Assembly: GCF_932294415.1 (NCBI RefSeq)
Contig: NC_065537.1
Location: 49,520,302 to 49,584,301, forward strand
DNA: 64,000 nt
Origin: Quercus robur
Taxonomy: Eukaryota > Streptophyta > Magnoliopsida > Fagales > Fagaceae
Reading direction: 5' to 3'
Below are positions 49,840 to 62,375 of the stretch, in pieces (position 1 is the stretch's first letter; each line of letters opens with the position of its first letter). The notes under the pieces are model-generated. The model did not search any database. It was not told the origin of the DNA and saw only the letters and a program-made list of their open reading frames with translations. The translations under genes were made by a program, and so were the position numbers.

Positions 49840-50240
49840 TATTGAAAATACTACAAATTTTATTGCATGGGTCTTACAAATTATTGTACTACCAATTATA
49901 AGAACTAATTTATATATTTATTTATTATTTTGTTGAAATGCTACCAAATACATTCTTTTCCACATCATTTTGTAATATTTTTGTAATAAAGGTTGTAGTA
50001 GTTTTAGCATTTTCTCACCAAAAAAAGAAAAAAGAAAAAGAAGATTAATAGAAATCCAACAAATCACCATTAAGTAATTAAAAATGCTAAAACTGCTACA
50101 AATTCTACTAAAAAATACTTAAAAAATGATGTGGCTAAAGTAGACTGGTAGTTTGGTACCACTTAAACAACATAATAAATGATTGGTTGAAACAATTTTT
50201 TTATTTATTGGTGATGTTTTAGTCTGTAATGCCTACGTGA
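49840..50240. repeat. Two inverted MITE-like half copies
   Basis: The block gtagttttagcattttct at about 50000 is the complement of aatgctaaaactgctacaa at about 50085. A further related start, gaaaatactacaaattt, is at about 49847. The region thus holds one complete and one partial copy of a small element with tips like gaaaatgctaaaactactac. No coding capacity. Confidence 0.45.
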
Positions 50241-50743
50241 CAAAATTTGTTATATCCCTAACATCGTTCAAGTGAATTAGTTACAAAAATAAAAAAAAGA
50301 AGTAAGAATAATGCATTTAAATGAAAAAAAAAAAATTTATAATGCATAACATTAACTAAATTAACTAAAGTTTTCATTTAAGGTCTCAAATTGTATTCAA
50401 CTAGCCTTGCTAATCAACTACAAATAACTTCAATCCCACAAGTTCTCAACCACAATTGCAAACGCCAAATTTATTTCTATCCCACATTTCAAATCCTATT
50501 TATATCAAGCTGATAGCTCTAACTATGTGCTTTGGAAGCATCAAATAATACCTTCCATTCTTTGATCATACTCCTTGCTCGATTTTATTGATGGAACACA
50601 ACTAAATCCTGAAAAGTATCTCCTAGATAAGAGTGGTACAACTCTAAAAGGCGAGAATCCGCTCTATCAAAAAGGAAGGCAAGAGATAAAGCACTTCAAA
50701 CTCTAATCAATGTTACTCTTTCACCCTTAGCATTGTCTCTGGT

Positions 50744-52318
50744 AGTGGAACCATGGTTTTGAAACCCGGACCGTTTAATGAACCGGGAAAGGGAGAGGTT
50801 CAAGGTTTTTAAGATCGGGCCGAGGTTCAACTAAGGTCAAACCAAGATGTATCATTTAATTTTTTAGGGTATATTTCATTAACTACCCTGAGGTTTAGGC
50901 AAATACCAAGCAAATCCAAACTTTTTAAAACAAACCAATTTAGTCCCTAGGCACAATTTAGTCATTAAACAGGGTCAAAGACTTTACTCATACTCTCTAA
51001 CTCTCTTTTCCCTCTCCTTTCTTATCTACCGTCCCTCTCTCATGGATCTTAGACCAAAAAATACCCTCCATAACCCATAGATACCCATAGATCTTCTTGC
51101 TGTTGTCATATTCTTGGTGCCAAAATAATTAATTTGGCATGTTCTCTCTTTTTTCTTATCTTGTGTCCCTCTCCCTTCTCAGACCTCTCCTCTCAAATCA
51201 CCATGACCACGAAACTCAGTCGGTGTGACCCACAACCACCAATCGGTGTGACCCCATAGCCACCACGATCTTTGTTGAATCTTGGTTTCTCTACTCTATG
51301 GTTGAGGATCAGCATGGGTATTTGTTCGGTTTGCTGGGTTTGATTTGTTATTTCTCTATAGGTTGGTTTGATTTGGTGGTTTTCTGTTTGGGGGTCTCAC
51401 TGATGATGGGTTTAGATTTGAGAAGAGTTACGTTTTGATGAAATATCTGGTGTTTCTAGGTGTGGGTTTTTGAATGGTGTGTGTTGTTTGGGTGCTATGT
51501 AGTTCCTGTTTATGTGAACAATTGTTTGTAGATATGAATTCAAACCTGATCTCTCTTCAACTTGGATGTTGTTTATGTTGGGTGTCCTTTAAGATCTGCA
51601 TGATTAGGTGGTTTGGGTGGTTGGAATTGATTTAGTGTGGTTTGGTTTAGCTGTGGGTGTTTGGATTGGTTTGATTTAGGTGGCTGTGAGCGTGGGTTTG
51701 AATTCTGATTTATGGTTTTGGTTTGTGGTGGTGGGCTTTGTAACGATGGTAGTGAGGTGGTGGTTGTGGTCTTAACTAGTAGATCTGTGGGCTATGGTGG
51801 ATTTTGTTTTTTTGTCTGAGATAAAATGAGAGAGGAGCAAGAGAAGTGACAAAGGAGAGAGAGTCAAGAATGGTTAATGTTCTTGGTATTTCCCCAAACC
51901 TCAGGAGTAGTTAATGAAATTACCCAATTTTTAAATATATTTCAAACTTAAATTGGTTTATATATATTAATTTTTCATTCATGACCAACAAGATGTGCGT
52001 GACCCAATGGTTTGCATGCTGGACATGTTATTTCACTTACTAAGAGCAGGTTCAAGTCTTGCTAGCAGCATATTTTCATCAATTTTTACCAAATAATGAC
52101 ATGGATGAACCGGGTTCTTGTAGAACTAGTCTAAGGACCAATTCCTGGTTAACCCAGTTGGACCGGTTGGTCTAGTCTGGTTTAAAAAACAATGAGATTT
52201 TTACCAAAATAATGACATGGATGAACCGAGTTCTTATAGAACCGGTCTAAGGACCAATTCTTGGTTAACCTGGTTGGACCGGTCGGTCTAGTCTAGGTTT
52301 AAAAACAATGAGTGGAAC
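50744..52318. mobile_element. hAT-like element, copy 2, with 8-bp target duplication
   Basis: The element (50752-52310, 1559 bp) begins catggttttgaaacccgg and ends ggtttaaaaacaatg, with a perfect 8-bp duplication agtggaac (50744-50751, 52311-52318), the length made by hAT transposases. Its ends are rich in accgg motifs like the copy at 25557-26616. A MULE-like element (50867-51925) is inserted near its left end, and the right end is tandemly duplicated with a period of about 115 bp (52081-52195, 52196-52310). No transposase. Confidence 0.8.
50858..51934. mobile_element. MULE-like element nested in the hAT-like element
   Basis: The element (50867-51925, 1059 bp) has inverted ends of about 45 bp, gggtatatttcattaactac...gaggttt against the complement of ...cctcaggagtagttaatgaa-attaccc. 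It is flanked by 9-bp duplications aatttttta (50858-50866) and aatttttaa (51926-51934), 8 of 9 matching. The centre (about 51000-51840) is a mosaic of ct-rich and gt-rich sequence with no clear gene. Confidence 0.78.
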
Positions 52319-53061
52319 AAGACATTACACATGGAGTTGGAAGGTTCTTGAATGATGATAGTGTTTATACCATAAAAAAAAATTTAAGACCAAGATATGG
52401 TTGTTAATTTAATCTATAATTATTAGTTGGCGTAAAGCCACATATATTAGTGGAAAGAATGACATATGTGACTTGGTAGGCATAACATGTGGAAGTTTCG
52501 TAACCATGGCATATGTCTTGGGAACAAATGTCATGTGTAAGACACTTGTCAAGAAGATAATAAACAAGAAGACCTTTGCCACATTGTATGGAAGATGGAG
52601 AAGTTAAATCCTACACATAACCACCCCCTCCCTTACTTTGTGGGATAGTTACAAGCTGAAAATAATTTTGATCTACATATTGTTTAAGTAGAACTAAAAC
52701 AAAGTACATGAAATATAACTTTAGTAAAAGTAGAAACAAAGACGAAGGGATGGTAAGAAGTAACAAAAATGGATATGTCAATTAAGAAAGCAACGGAGAG
52801 CATGATTTTAGATAGAATAGACTGGAGGAATAGAATTAATGTGGCTGGCCCAATTTAATCTATTGAGAATCTATAGCTGACCCTCAAATTTTAATATTAA
52901 TGCTTTGTTGTTGTTGTATCCATATTTTTAATATAAAATAAGGCTATTACTATTTATTAGGTGAGAAAAATTAAAGTTTTCTAAAATATTTTTTTATTGT
53001 GACAGACCAAAATTCCTATTGAACAAAAAAAAAAAAAAAAAAAATATTGACAACAATTTAC

Positions 53062-53177
53062 CTGATTCGATATTTCTTGCTTGACCGTATATTTCCATCT
53101 CTGAATTTTGGAAGCTTATAGGGATTTGGTTGGTGTCATCAGCTAGTGGACTGCATATTCCTTGCAAAGAAGTGGCC
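53062..53177 (-). pseudogene. Candidate first exon of the ankyrin-PGG locus, start lost
   Basis: An open minus-strand block reads ATSLQGICSPLADDTNQIPI, SFQNSEMEIYGQARNIES and then meets a good donor (tcag|gtaaat at 53061). The codon where an ATG would be expected is TTG within attggccact, as if the start had mutated. It could be the N-terminal exon of the ankyrin-PGG gene 4.5 kb downstream, with intervening exons deleted, but this link is inference from position and strand. Confidence 0.4.
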
Positions 53178-53278
53178 AATTAATCTCATGTAAAATGAAA
53201 AAGAAAAAATGATGATGATGAAGAAAAATAAAATTGGAAGACTTCATTTTTTTTTTTTTTTTTTTCTAATATCTATAC

Positions 53279-53428
53279 TACTCACTTCGTCCCAAATTGT
53301 TTGGCCTAGCTAGAAAAACCCAATTATTTAGGGAAACATTATTAATTGTCTTATCTCTTCAAAAAAAAAAAAGTTGAAATTTCCAAAATTACCCTTAAAC
53401 AAATTTATCATTAACTACCTTATCTTTG

Positions 53429-53469
<41 letters not shown>

Positions 53470-53666
53470 TTGAATAAAGATGGCACATATAGTGGATTTC
53501 AAAATTTTGGTTTTTAATTTTTTTATTAAAAAAATGCTCCCACAAATCAATTAAGGGCATAAAGGGAATGTTAATAAATTAATGATGTTTGACTTTTCAA
53601 ACAGGACATAATTTTGGAACATTCCAAAATGGAATACAGGCCAAACAATTTGGGACGGAGGGGGTA
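53279..53666. mobile_element. Stowaway-like MITE
   Basis: The insert (53281-53664, 384 bp) has ends ctcacttcgtcccaaattgt and, complemented, cccctccgtcccaaattgt, close to the CTCCCTCCGTCCC terminus of Tc1/mariner Stowaway elements, with TA on each side. The centre includes a 35-base poly-T tract (about 53433-53468). No coding sequence. Confidence 0.85.
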
Positions 53667-54535
53667 CTATTTAAGGGACTTTCTCTGTTTGGTATCCTCA
53701 TTTTTTTGGTTCAAAAATGCCCATATTCTCCTATGATTAAGTAGAGACAAAACTAAAGGACAATTCAGTAAAAATACAACTCTAACTCTCAATAAAACAT
53801 TGCCTAAAAAATAGGGTCACTCTTCTATTAATTTTCAAATTGATTTATCAACTTATAAATTAGATTAACAAAATAAAAATTATATATCTAAATAAAAACA
53901 GAGTTTTTTTTTTTTCTACAAAATAAACATTTAATATTTGTTCATTTTTTGAAACTAGCCTCGTGACACTCCTAGTTGTATTCGTAGTTCTAAATGCATA
54001 AGTAAACCTTAAATTGAAATGAATGAAAAATTATGACACAAAAAAAAAAAAAAAAAGCCTCAACGCACGCACGAAGCGCGTGTGACGAGATTAGTTATTA
54101 AATAAGTTTTTAGAAGTTCACGTTCATTTATGTTAAAAATATAATATTTATTTTTATTAGGTTTTAAATTTTAGAGTTATAACAAGTGCTAAATTGTTAT
54201 ATTAAAGTTGAAAACAACCAAAACTCATTGTTTCACTAGATTTAGACAAATGAATATTAAATAAATTTTGAATAAATTGTGCTAATCAAACTTTAAACAA
54301 ACTAATTAAATTTCATATGATTTTTTTATACACATTTTCTTTGAAATTTCATTTGTTAATACTTATTATTTATCATATATAATATGTATGTTTCTTAGTT
54401 TTTTAATGCAATGCACAAGTTAACAACTAGTTTATATTATTTATAAAAATATAATAAAACTTTTTTTTTGGGGAAAAAAAAAAAAAAACTAGAAGTTCAA
54501 TAGAGGATTAAGTTTTCAACTCTTAAGTATTCATA
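53667..54535. other. A/T-rich spacer, nothing recognised
   Basis: No coding or repeat end could be supported. Short poly-A and poly-T tracts occur at about 54040-54056 and 54463-54488. Confidence 0.4.
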
Positions 54536-54552
54536 AATAAAAATTTAATTAA

Positions 54553-57500
54553 CTTAATCTCCCTTAGTGCTGGGGTCAGGTGATCTCTCAAGAGGAAGGG
54601 TCCGAGCATTGGGTCTCTTTTAAATACAAACGCCTGCCTAATATCTGCTATTGGTATGGGTGCTTAAACCACAACGATAAAGACTGTGATCTTTGGATAG
54701 AGAGCAATGGAACTCTTTCCTCAGAGAACAAGGAGTATGGGCCATGAATCTGTGCACCTTCAAACCCCATGTTTAGGAAAAATGTGGTCATAGTACCTGG
54801 TTACTACAAAGCTAGGAAGAAGGAGAAGAAAGGGAAGTCGAGTGCTAGGTCTTGGGGTGGCACAAGTTGCCCACCTCCTCCCGATGGTGGCACTTCCAGT
54901 GCTCACGGTGGTGCATTAAGGTCTGACTTTTCCCAAGTTACAAATATGGTTATAATGGTGGAAAAGGGCGATATCCTGCATATTTCCCATACAGAGAATA
55001 TTTGCTAACCTAAAGATATTTCAAATATCCCTAAGTCTACGGGTTCCTTCCCCCAGCGGCCCCCCCCCAATGAAGGACACTTTCGAAATTCAAATAGAGG
55101 AGATTGATTCGGGCTTACAAAAATTTGACTCCCCACTGCTTTCCTTCCCTGGTGAGTTATTTTCGGGATCTATTCCCCATTTGGCTAATTCTTTTGACGG
55201 CGAAAATTCAGGTAGCATTGATGAGGTTAACCCAGAGAATCCTGATTGTAGTATTCCTTCTTAGTCCAGCACACATACTCTCTTGGATGGGAATTAAGTT
55301 CCACACAAATGGAAAAAAATGGCTTGAAAAAATAACTCAAATGATTTTACTATGCATGCTACTGTGTTAGGGAAACATGTGGGGAGACAAAATGGATGAA
55401 GATCAGCAAAAGTTGCATAGTAAAAAATTACAGGTTTCTAAGGAGGATGGCAGGACCCTTTTTGAATTGGTGGAAGCTGACAATCAGCCACTTCAAATAC
55501 AATGAATTGCCTAGTTTGGAACTATCGTGGGCTTGGGAACCTACGAACAGAGAAAAGAGCTTGGTGAATTAGTCTAGACAAAAGATCCTTCCGTCGTGTT
55601 CATTGCTGAGATATGGGCGGATGAAGCAAGGCTAAAAAAATAAAGAAAATTTTAGATTTTGATAATATGTTTTTTGTTCCAAGAAATAACAGGAGTGGTG
55701 GGCTGTAGTGAATAAAGGGACCGATGATGCATGGAGTTTTATTTGTTTTTACGGGGAACCAATTACACAATTGAGGCATGAATCTTGGAGTTTATTATGT
55801 GATTTAAATAATCATATGTCTCTCCTTTAGCTGTACTCCAATGATTACATTGAGTTGGTCAGTCATTCAGAGAAAGTTGGTGGGGCAAACAAAAACCAAA
55901 ACCAAATGCAGCTCTTTCGGGATACAATTGATGAATGTGGTTTCTTACATCTTGGGTTTGTTGGGTTGAAATTCACCTGGCAGAAGCACTTTGCTGATGG
56001 ACACTCAATTTGGGAACGACTAGACCAAGGGCTTGCCAATAATGATTGGCTTATGAATTTGGGTGGGACTAGGGCACATCACTTGCACTCTGACTCTTCG
56101 GATCATAGCCCTATTTGGATAGTGCCAGCTAGTATGGAACCTCCCAGATTCCAAAAATCATTTCATTTCAAGGAGATGTGGCTCTCTGACATGGGGTGTA
56201 CAGACACTATGGAAGTAGTTTGGTCTTCACAAGTATCTTTAGACCCATTTATTCTAACAATGAAAAAAATTGAAGTGGAGTCAGAAATGTTTTTGCAATG
56301 TCAAGCGTGAAATGAGAGTGAAGAGAGATTTGCTCAAAGAAGCCTAAAGGGAGGCTATGATTACTGGTTTGAACTTTTGGGTTTTATCAATAAAATACAA
56401 AATTAAAGACCTTATAGATAAAGAGACACGAATGTGATTTCAAAGATCAAAAGTTCATTGGACAACATAGAGGGATAAAAATTCTAAATATTTCCATAGT
56501 AGAGCCACTCAACAAAGTTGAAAGACTTTCATTACCTCGATACGAAACTGTGATGGTGTTTGGTGCTTGTCTTAAGAGGAGGTGGCAGCTTCTATAGTTG
56601 ATTATTACTAGGCTCTCTTTTCATCATCAAGCCCGGTTCAAGCAGGGAGCACTATTGATTCCATTCCAAGCATAATAAGTGATGACATGAACGCTCAATT
56701 ATTTGCTGATTACATGAATTGGGAGGTAGGGGCAGCGATCAAACAAATGGCTCCCCTGAAGGCCCCAAGTCTTGACGGTATGCCTCCTCTTTTCTACCAG
56801 AATCATTGGCAGCTAGTTGGTAATGATGTAACTCAATCCATTCTCAATTTTTTTAAATATTGCAACACTTCCATCTCATTTGAATTATACATATGTGGCC
56901 CTTATCCCAAAAGTAAAAGGCCCCGAACGTATCTCTAAATATAGACCTATTAGTCTTTGCAATGTTTTGTATAAAATCTTTTCTAAGGTTTTAGCTAATA
57001 GGCTAAAAAAATGTTCTACCAAATATTATAACAGAACATCAGAGTGCTTTTACTAAAAGCAAACTTATTTATGATAATATTTTGGTTGCTTTTGAGACTT
57101 ACATAGCATGCAGAAACATAAAGGGAAGGATGATTATATGGCTATTAAACTGCATATGAGGAAGACCTATGATAGGATGGAGTGGTCTTATCTTGAAGCT
57201 ATGATGAAAAAAATGGGTTTTGGGGAGCAGTGGATTAAGTTGATGATGGTTTGTGTCAAGACTGTAACCTATTCCATCCTGGTTAATGGGGAGCCAAAAG
57301 GCTTGATCAATCCAACTTGAGGTATCCGTTTGGGAGATCCCTTCTCTACCTTTCTTTTTTTACTGTGCACAAAAGGGCTACATGGTTTGACATCCTAAGA
57401 GGCTACTTTGGGTAACTTGAGGGGTTTTTCTCTTTGTAGAATGGCCCTAGATTGACTCATCTTTTATTTGTAGACAATAGTCTTCTTTTTTGCAAAGCTA

Positions 57501-59535
57501 ATTAGCAAGTGTCAAAAAGTTCTTGAAGTTTTGGAGACCTATGGTAATTGTTCTACGCAACAGATAAACAAAAGCAAGACGGCTATCTTCTTTAGTAAAT
57601 CTACTTTAGATAGTATCAGACGACTTATCAAGACAGCACTGGGAGTCCTAGAGATTAGATAGTATGAGAAGTATCAAGCTTTCCATCCTTGATAAGGAGA
57701 AAGAAAAAAGCTAGTTTTGAATTCATAAAAGAGCGAGTCTGGCATAAACTTCAAGGCTGGGAAGAAAAGCTCTCGTATCAAAGGAAGAGAGTTTTAATTA
57801 AAGCCGCAGTCCAAGCTATTCCAACTTACACTATAAGCTGCTTTAAATTACCATTGGGTCTCTGTAATGAAATTGAATGTTTGATCGGAAAGTTTTGGTG
57901 GGGACAGCGAGGAGATCGTCGCAAGATTCATTGGGTGAAATGGGATACTCTTTGAAAACCGAAATCAGATGGAGGTCTGGGATTTAAAGACCTTAGCCTA
58001 TTTAATAATGCCCTCCCAGCTAAACAAGTTTGGTGACTCCTCCACAATAAACAGTCTCTTTGTTATCGCATCTTCAAAGCTAGATTTTTTTCCAAATTGT
58101 TCTATTATGGAAGCGGCTGAGGCAAATTTCGGATCCTATGCATGGAAAAGCAATTTAAAGGGTAGGGATGTTCTACTGAGGGGGGCACGGTGGATGATAG
58201 GGAATGGGCCCAAGGTTAGTATATGGAAGGATGCATGGCTCCCATCTTTGGAGCATCCTAAAATCCAATCTCTTGTAGTGGATTTATTTTCTAAAGCTTC
58301 AGTAAACTCTCTATTTTCACCTTTTCATAATACTTGGAATGTGGACCTATTGCATCAATTGTTTTCAAATCGGGAGGTTGAATTGACAAAGAAAATCCCA
58401 CTCGGGCAAGGACTTTCAGAGGACAAGCTTGTCTGGCCCCATGTTTCTTCGGGTGTTTATATAGTAAAGTCAGGATACAACTTTCTTTCAAAACATAGAG
58501 CATCTGAGTCACAAACTTCTTCCAATCCGAGCCAATGTCAGGAGGTTTGGAAACATGTCTAGAGTTGCAAAGTTCTGAATAAGGTTAAGAGTTCTCTCTA
58601 GATGGCCTATAAAAATGCTCTTCCTGTGAAACTCAACCTGGTTCATCGGAATGTTCTAGCTGAAGACACATGTGAGCAATGTAAACAATTACCTGGGGAC
58701 ATGATTCATGCAATTTGGCTTTGTATTGAAATTTTTGGTGTGTAGGAGTTTGACCCGAATTGGAATTTTCACCGGACAAAACACTTTCCTATGTTTTTGG
58801 ATCTGGTCCAATAAATTATTGATGAGGATAAAGATTTAGATCAATTTGCTATGTTTATCTGGACACTGTGGTTTCGCAGAAATGGACTTTAGGTTGAAGA
58901 TAAATCCTTCCCTCTCATGGATATTATCATGATGGCCAGATAGATCCATACTGATTTGTTGTAAGTCAACCCAGGGACATCACTTACCTAGTTGTTCAAA
59001 GAGATTGTGTTCGTTGGTCCCCTCCAGTTTCTCCTATGGTTAAAGTCAATTTTGATGGTGCTGTTTTTAAAGATTTAGGCAAGTTAGGTATTGGGGTTGT
59101 GGTTCGAGACTCTCAAAGACTGGTTTTAGCATCAATGTCATGAAAGATCCTACTTCCACAGTCCGTTACTGATGTAGAAGCCATGGTTGCTGTGAGATTT
59201 GTCAATTTTGCTCAAGACCTCAGCCTTCCTTTGATTATTATAGAAGTTGATTCAGAGATTATCATCAAAACTCTTTGTAGTGAAGATGAATCATTCTCTT
59301 ACTATGGTCACCTTATCGCGGAGGAAAAACTTTCTACAGTTTCCTTTTATTCTTTTTGTGTTTTTCATATTCACAGAAAAGGTAATTCAGTTGCTCGTAA
59401 CCTTGCTAGACATGCTAGACATGTTAGTGGTCTAATGGTGTGGATAGAGGATATTCCACCACACATCAATTCTATTCTCTTAGCCGTCTTTGGCTAGTCT
59501 TGTTTCTGTTTTTCAATAATGTGTGCTAATTTTCT

Positions 59536-59581
<46 letters not shown>
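54553..59581 (+). mobile_element. Degraded plant LINE with poly-A tail
   Basis: Blocks in order: an ORF1 zinc knuckle (WVSFKYKRLPNICYW, then CLNHNDKDC, about 54618-54690, first Cys pair damaged), endonuclease (LGFVGLKFTWQ, SDSSDHSPIWI, about 55940-56120), reverse transcriptase (APLKAPSLDGMPPLFY; RPISLCNVLYKIFSKVLANR; YMAIKLHMRKTYDRMEWS), zf-RVT (ALPVKLNLVHRNVL, CEQCKQLPGD) and an RNase H end (VKVNFDGAVF, IIEVDSEIIIKTL, HIHRKGNSVARNL). Many stops and shifts occur. The catalytic FADD box reads FVDN and KLDM reads KLHM, so the polymerase is dead. It ends in about 43 A (59540-59582). Near-identical flanks aataaaaatttaattaa (54536-54552) and aataaattaaaaattttaattaa (59592-59614) look like a target duplication. 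The 5' end is truncated in ORF1. Confidence 0.85.
59183..59497 (+). pseudogene. Surviving LINE RNase H open frame
   Basis: The last 104 codons of the LINE remain open and carry the second half of a plant-type RNase H: EVDSEIIIKTL (an active-site aspartate region), HIHRKGNSVARNLARHA and a stop just before the 3' UTR. The first RNase H strand, VNFDGAVF, lies about 130 bp upstream beyond a stop after LASMS. Openness here is probably chance in an otherwise decayed element. Confidence 0.7.
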
Positions 59582-59584
<3 letters not shown>

Positions 59585-59698
59585 AACTATTAATAAATTA
59601 AAAATTTTAATTAAGCCAATTATTGCAAAATTTCCCAAATTAGATATCAAATTCACTTGAATTTTGTAGTATTAAGTGTCCATCCAATTTAACACTAG

Positions 59699-60609
59699 TG
59701 TTAGGGTTTTAGACCTAGTTATCACCAAATTAATAAACTTTTAACCAATTAATTAATTAATTAATTATGTTATTGATTAAAATGATTAAAACATCAAACA
59801 AACATAGATCACATGAACCTAAAGAACAATGACCCAGGGAAGCTTATGAAATTGTGGTTTCATAGTAAAAAACATAGGGAGGATTAAACCTAAACAATCC
59901 TTAAGGCAACATTTCACTAATAGAATTGATGTTTGTACAATAAACTTAACCTTAAATCTACTGTGACCTCTAATAGTACTTATCAATTGTGACCAAATGT
60001 AACTCTGAATCCATAGACTGTTCTACTGTGAAATTGTTACACACAAACTCTTCAGTTTGTGACTTTGAGATCTTCACTCAAAGATTTAGATCAGCAAATG
60101 TTGTTGATTGGATGCAACAACCTTGCTTTATCATTGGATTTATTGTTTGCACAAGGTCTTTAGCTATAGCTCCAAAAGGGTATGGAAAATCTCCAAATTT
60201 GTGTAGAGAACACTGCATCCTTGAATGTGCAAAAATGTGCTCTAGGGTTTGTATTTATATATGATTAAGATCCATCAAAACCCTAGATTAAATAGCTGAG
60301 TAGAAAACCAGATCCACAATCTGTACAAATCTCAGTCAGTCGAGATAAGTGGGTCTTGATTAGTCAAGCCTGCAATTGAAAAGCAATCTTCAATAGTCCA
60401 CTTTCTGATTACTTGAGTCTTCATTTGTTCTAAACTTCATTTGTCTTGTTCCAAAGATAATTTCAACACTAATCAACTAGACAAACTAAGTTCTAAAATG
60501 TTACACTTGTTCATGGTTGCCAACCTAAAAATATAAACTTTACAACCAGTTGTTTTGACCTAGCTCAAGCACACAATTTATTTCAAACCTTCAAGAACCT
60601 TATAACTCA
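59699..60609. mobile_element. Solo LTR (911 bp)
   Basis: It starts TGTTAGGGTTTTAG and ends CTTATAACTCA, with a perfect 5-bp duplication actag (59694-59698, 60610-60614). It contains an (atta)-type repeat near 59748 and no retroviral-type coding sequence. The ORF inside (59989-60264) is not a recognisable gene. Confidence 0.8.
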
Positions 60610-60614
60610 ACTAG

Positions 60615-61545
60615 TTGACACTTCTTTGTATTTTCAATGAAGACATTTAGGGTTTAAATCCTTCCACTCCAAACTATTGATTCTAATATATATATATATA
60701 TATATAATGTTTAGAAACAAAAAAAAACTAATGGTTTTTTTTTTTAATAAATATTTTTGTGATTGAACAAAATTGTATAGCACACTAATATGAATTAAAT
60801 TAAGAAGTAGAAAGTAAACTACCTTATTATTTCTTACCATAATAGGGTAATCAAGAATTACAAACTAACATACTCTATCGTATAATATCCTTACATGATT
60901 TTTTAAGGATCAGCAAAAAATTTAAAAACAAATATTGGTAGTGTTAGATTTAGATAGAAAGTTTCATATGTATCTAATTGTGATTATTCTTAAATGTATT
61001 TATGCAAATGAAATTTTTACAAGCTTGATATTCAATTAAAGTAGAAGCTCAAAAAAAAAAAAAAAATGTTAATCCACTCTTTCATGTTAGATACACCAAA
61101 TTAAATTTACAATCCTCTCTAACTTTTTGCAATTTCTAGTATATATTTAAAAATAATTTCCACCCATTCAAAACTACTTCCAACTAATTTGAATCTAGTT
61201 CAAGCCCGTTCAAAACTACAAATTAATTTGAAACTAATATAATTACTTCAAATTAATTTGAAACTAATACAAAATCTCTTACCAAAACTTACTACTAACT
61301 CAAGTATAAACATCAATGAGAAGTTTACCATATTCTAAAGTACTATAACTATGATTTTCAATATATGTTCATACTAACTAAATTTTAAGTTTATTTATAA
61401 ATATTGAATTTTTTAAAAATTGATTATATCACAATTAAAAAAAAAAATTGTCAGAAATTAAAAAGTAAGTATGTAAATAGGTAAACAAATCACCTTCGTA
61501 TTTCTTTAAAAATGGAGCAATTTATGCATGAGATTACAACTTATT
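60615..61545. other. A/T-rich spacer, nothing recognised
   Basis: Contains an (AT)n run near 60688-60706 and a short repeated block (aatttgaaactaat) at about 61223 and 61257. No gene seen. Confidence 0.4.
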
Positions 61546-61550
61546 ATTAT

Positions 61551-62236
61551 TGTAGTTGCACGATTTTCCTGGTCCAAATCCTACTGATCAGGCCTTGGCC
61601 CAAGGTGCAACACACAATAAATCTTTGTAGAGGATGGGTCAAAGAACTTAGCCTCAGTGAACTTAGTCGGTCTGATGCATGGGCAACATCATTGCAGAAA
61701 CAAAAACACAAGAATGGATGTCTCACAGAAGATTATATTTTCTGGGTACAGATAATACATTTTTCCCCCCCTTCTTTGAAGGACTCTACTACATTATATA
61801 GCTCTTTCATTCTTATCTAAACCTTACACTTGTTGATCATCTAAGCCCACACTTGTTGATCATCTAAGCCCCCACTATCAGACACCCTTATCACTCCCTT
61901 GTGAGTTGCAGTGGCCAAGGTAGTACTGTTCAGGGGTCTTTTCCTCATTAATGCGGCCAAGAGGGTGGTTGTGACACATTTAATGTGGTGGTAGCAGCTT
62001 TCCATGAGATATTTTGGGTTTTATTCTTTTTTATGTGCTTGGAGGATGAACTGCAGTGGTTGGGGCGAGCTCTTGGTCTGGACTTCGTAATGTCCGAGGA
62101 GGTGTTACTCCTCGGACAGGTTTCTTTTACCGCAGTTGGGCTTGAATAATGTTTTGGCTATGACTTCTCCTCGGACACGATGCTTCTCGGACGGGCCCGT
62201 ATTTAACTAGCCCATTATTTTGGGCCGGGCCCCACA
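61551..62236 (-). mobile_element. Solo LTR (686 bp), probably minus orientation
   Basis: The element lies between perfect 5-bp duplications attat (61546-61550, 62237-62241) and has TG...CA ends (tgtagttgcacg ... gggccgggccccaca). On the minus strand it begins TGTGGGGCCCGGCCC, a start often seen in plant Gypsy-type LTRs, and has a TATA-like agctatataatg at about 61800. It holds repeated cctcggac motifs (62092-62190). No internal coding sequence. Confidence 0.8.
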
Positions 62237-62375
62237 ATTATTATTAGTATTATTTTTAGATTACAAATTAGTTACTAATAGCATGTTTATCTCAATTATA
62301 TTTTTTAAGGCTGCAAACAACATATTTGTGATATATTTTGTTTATGCTTATATATAAAAGAACGAGCTCCTTAAC

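Larger units (their letters stand above)
48536..53061. other. Transposon-filled interval in the ankyrin-PGG locus
   Basis: Between the VWNLPKFL exon and the candidate first exon no ankyrin exons are seen. The interval holds a likely solo LTR (48930-49786), MITE-like halves around gctaaaactactacaa (about 49840-50240), and a MULE-like element nested in an hAT-like element (50752-52310). Confidence 0.6.
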
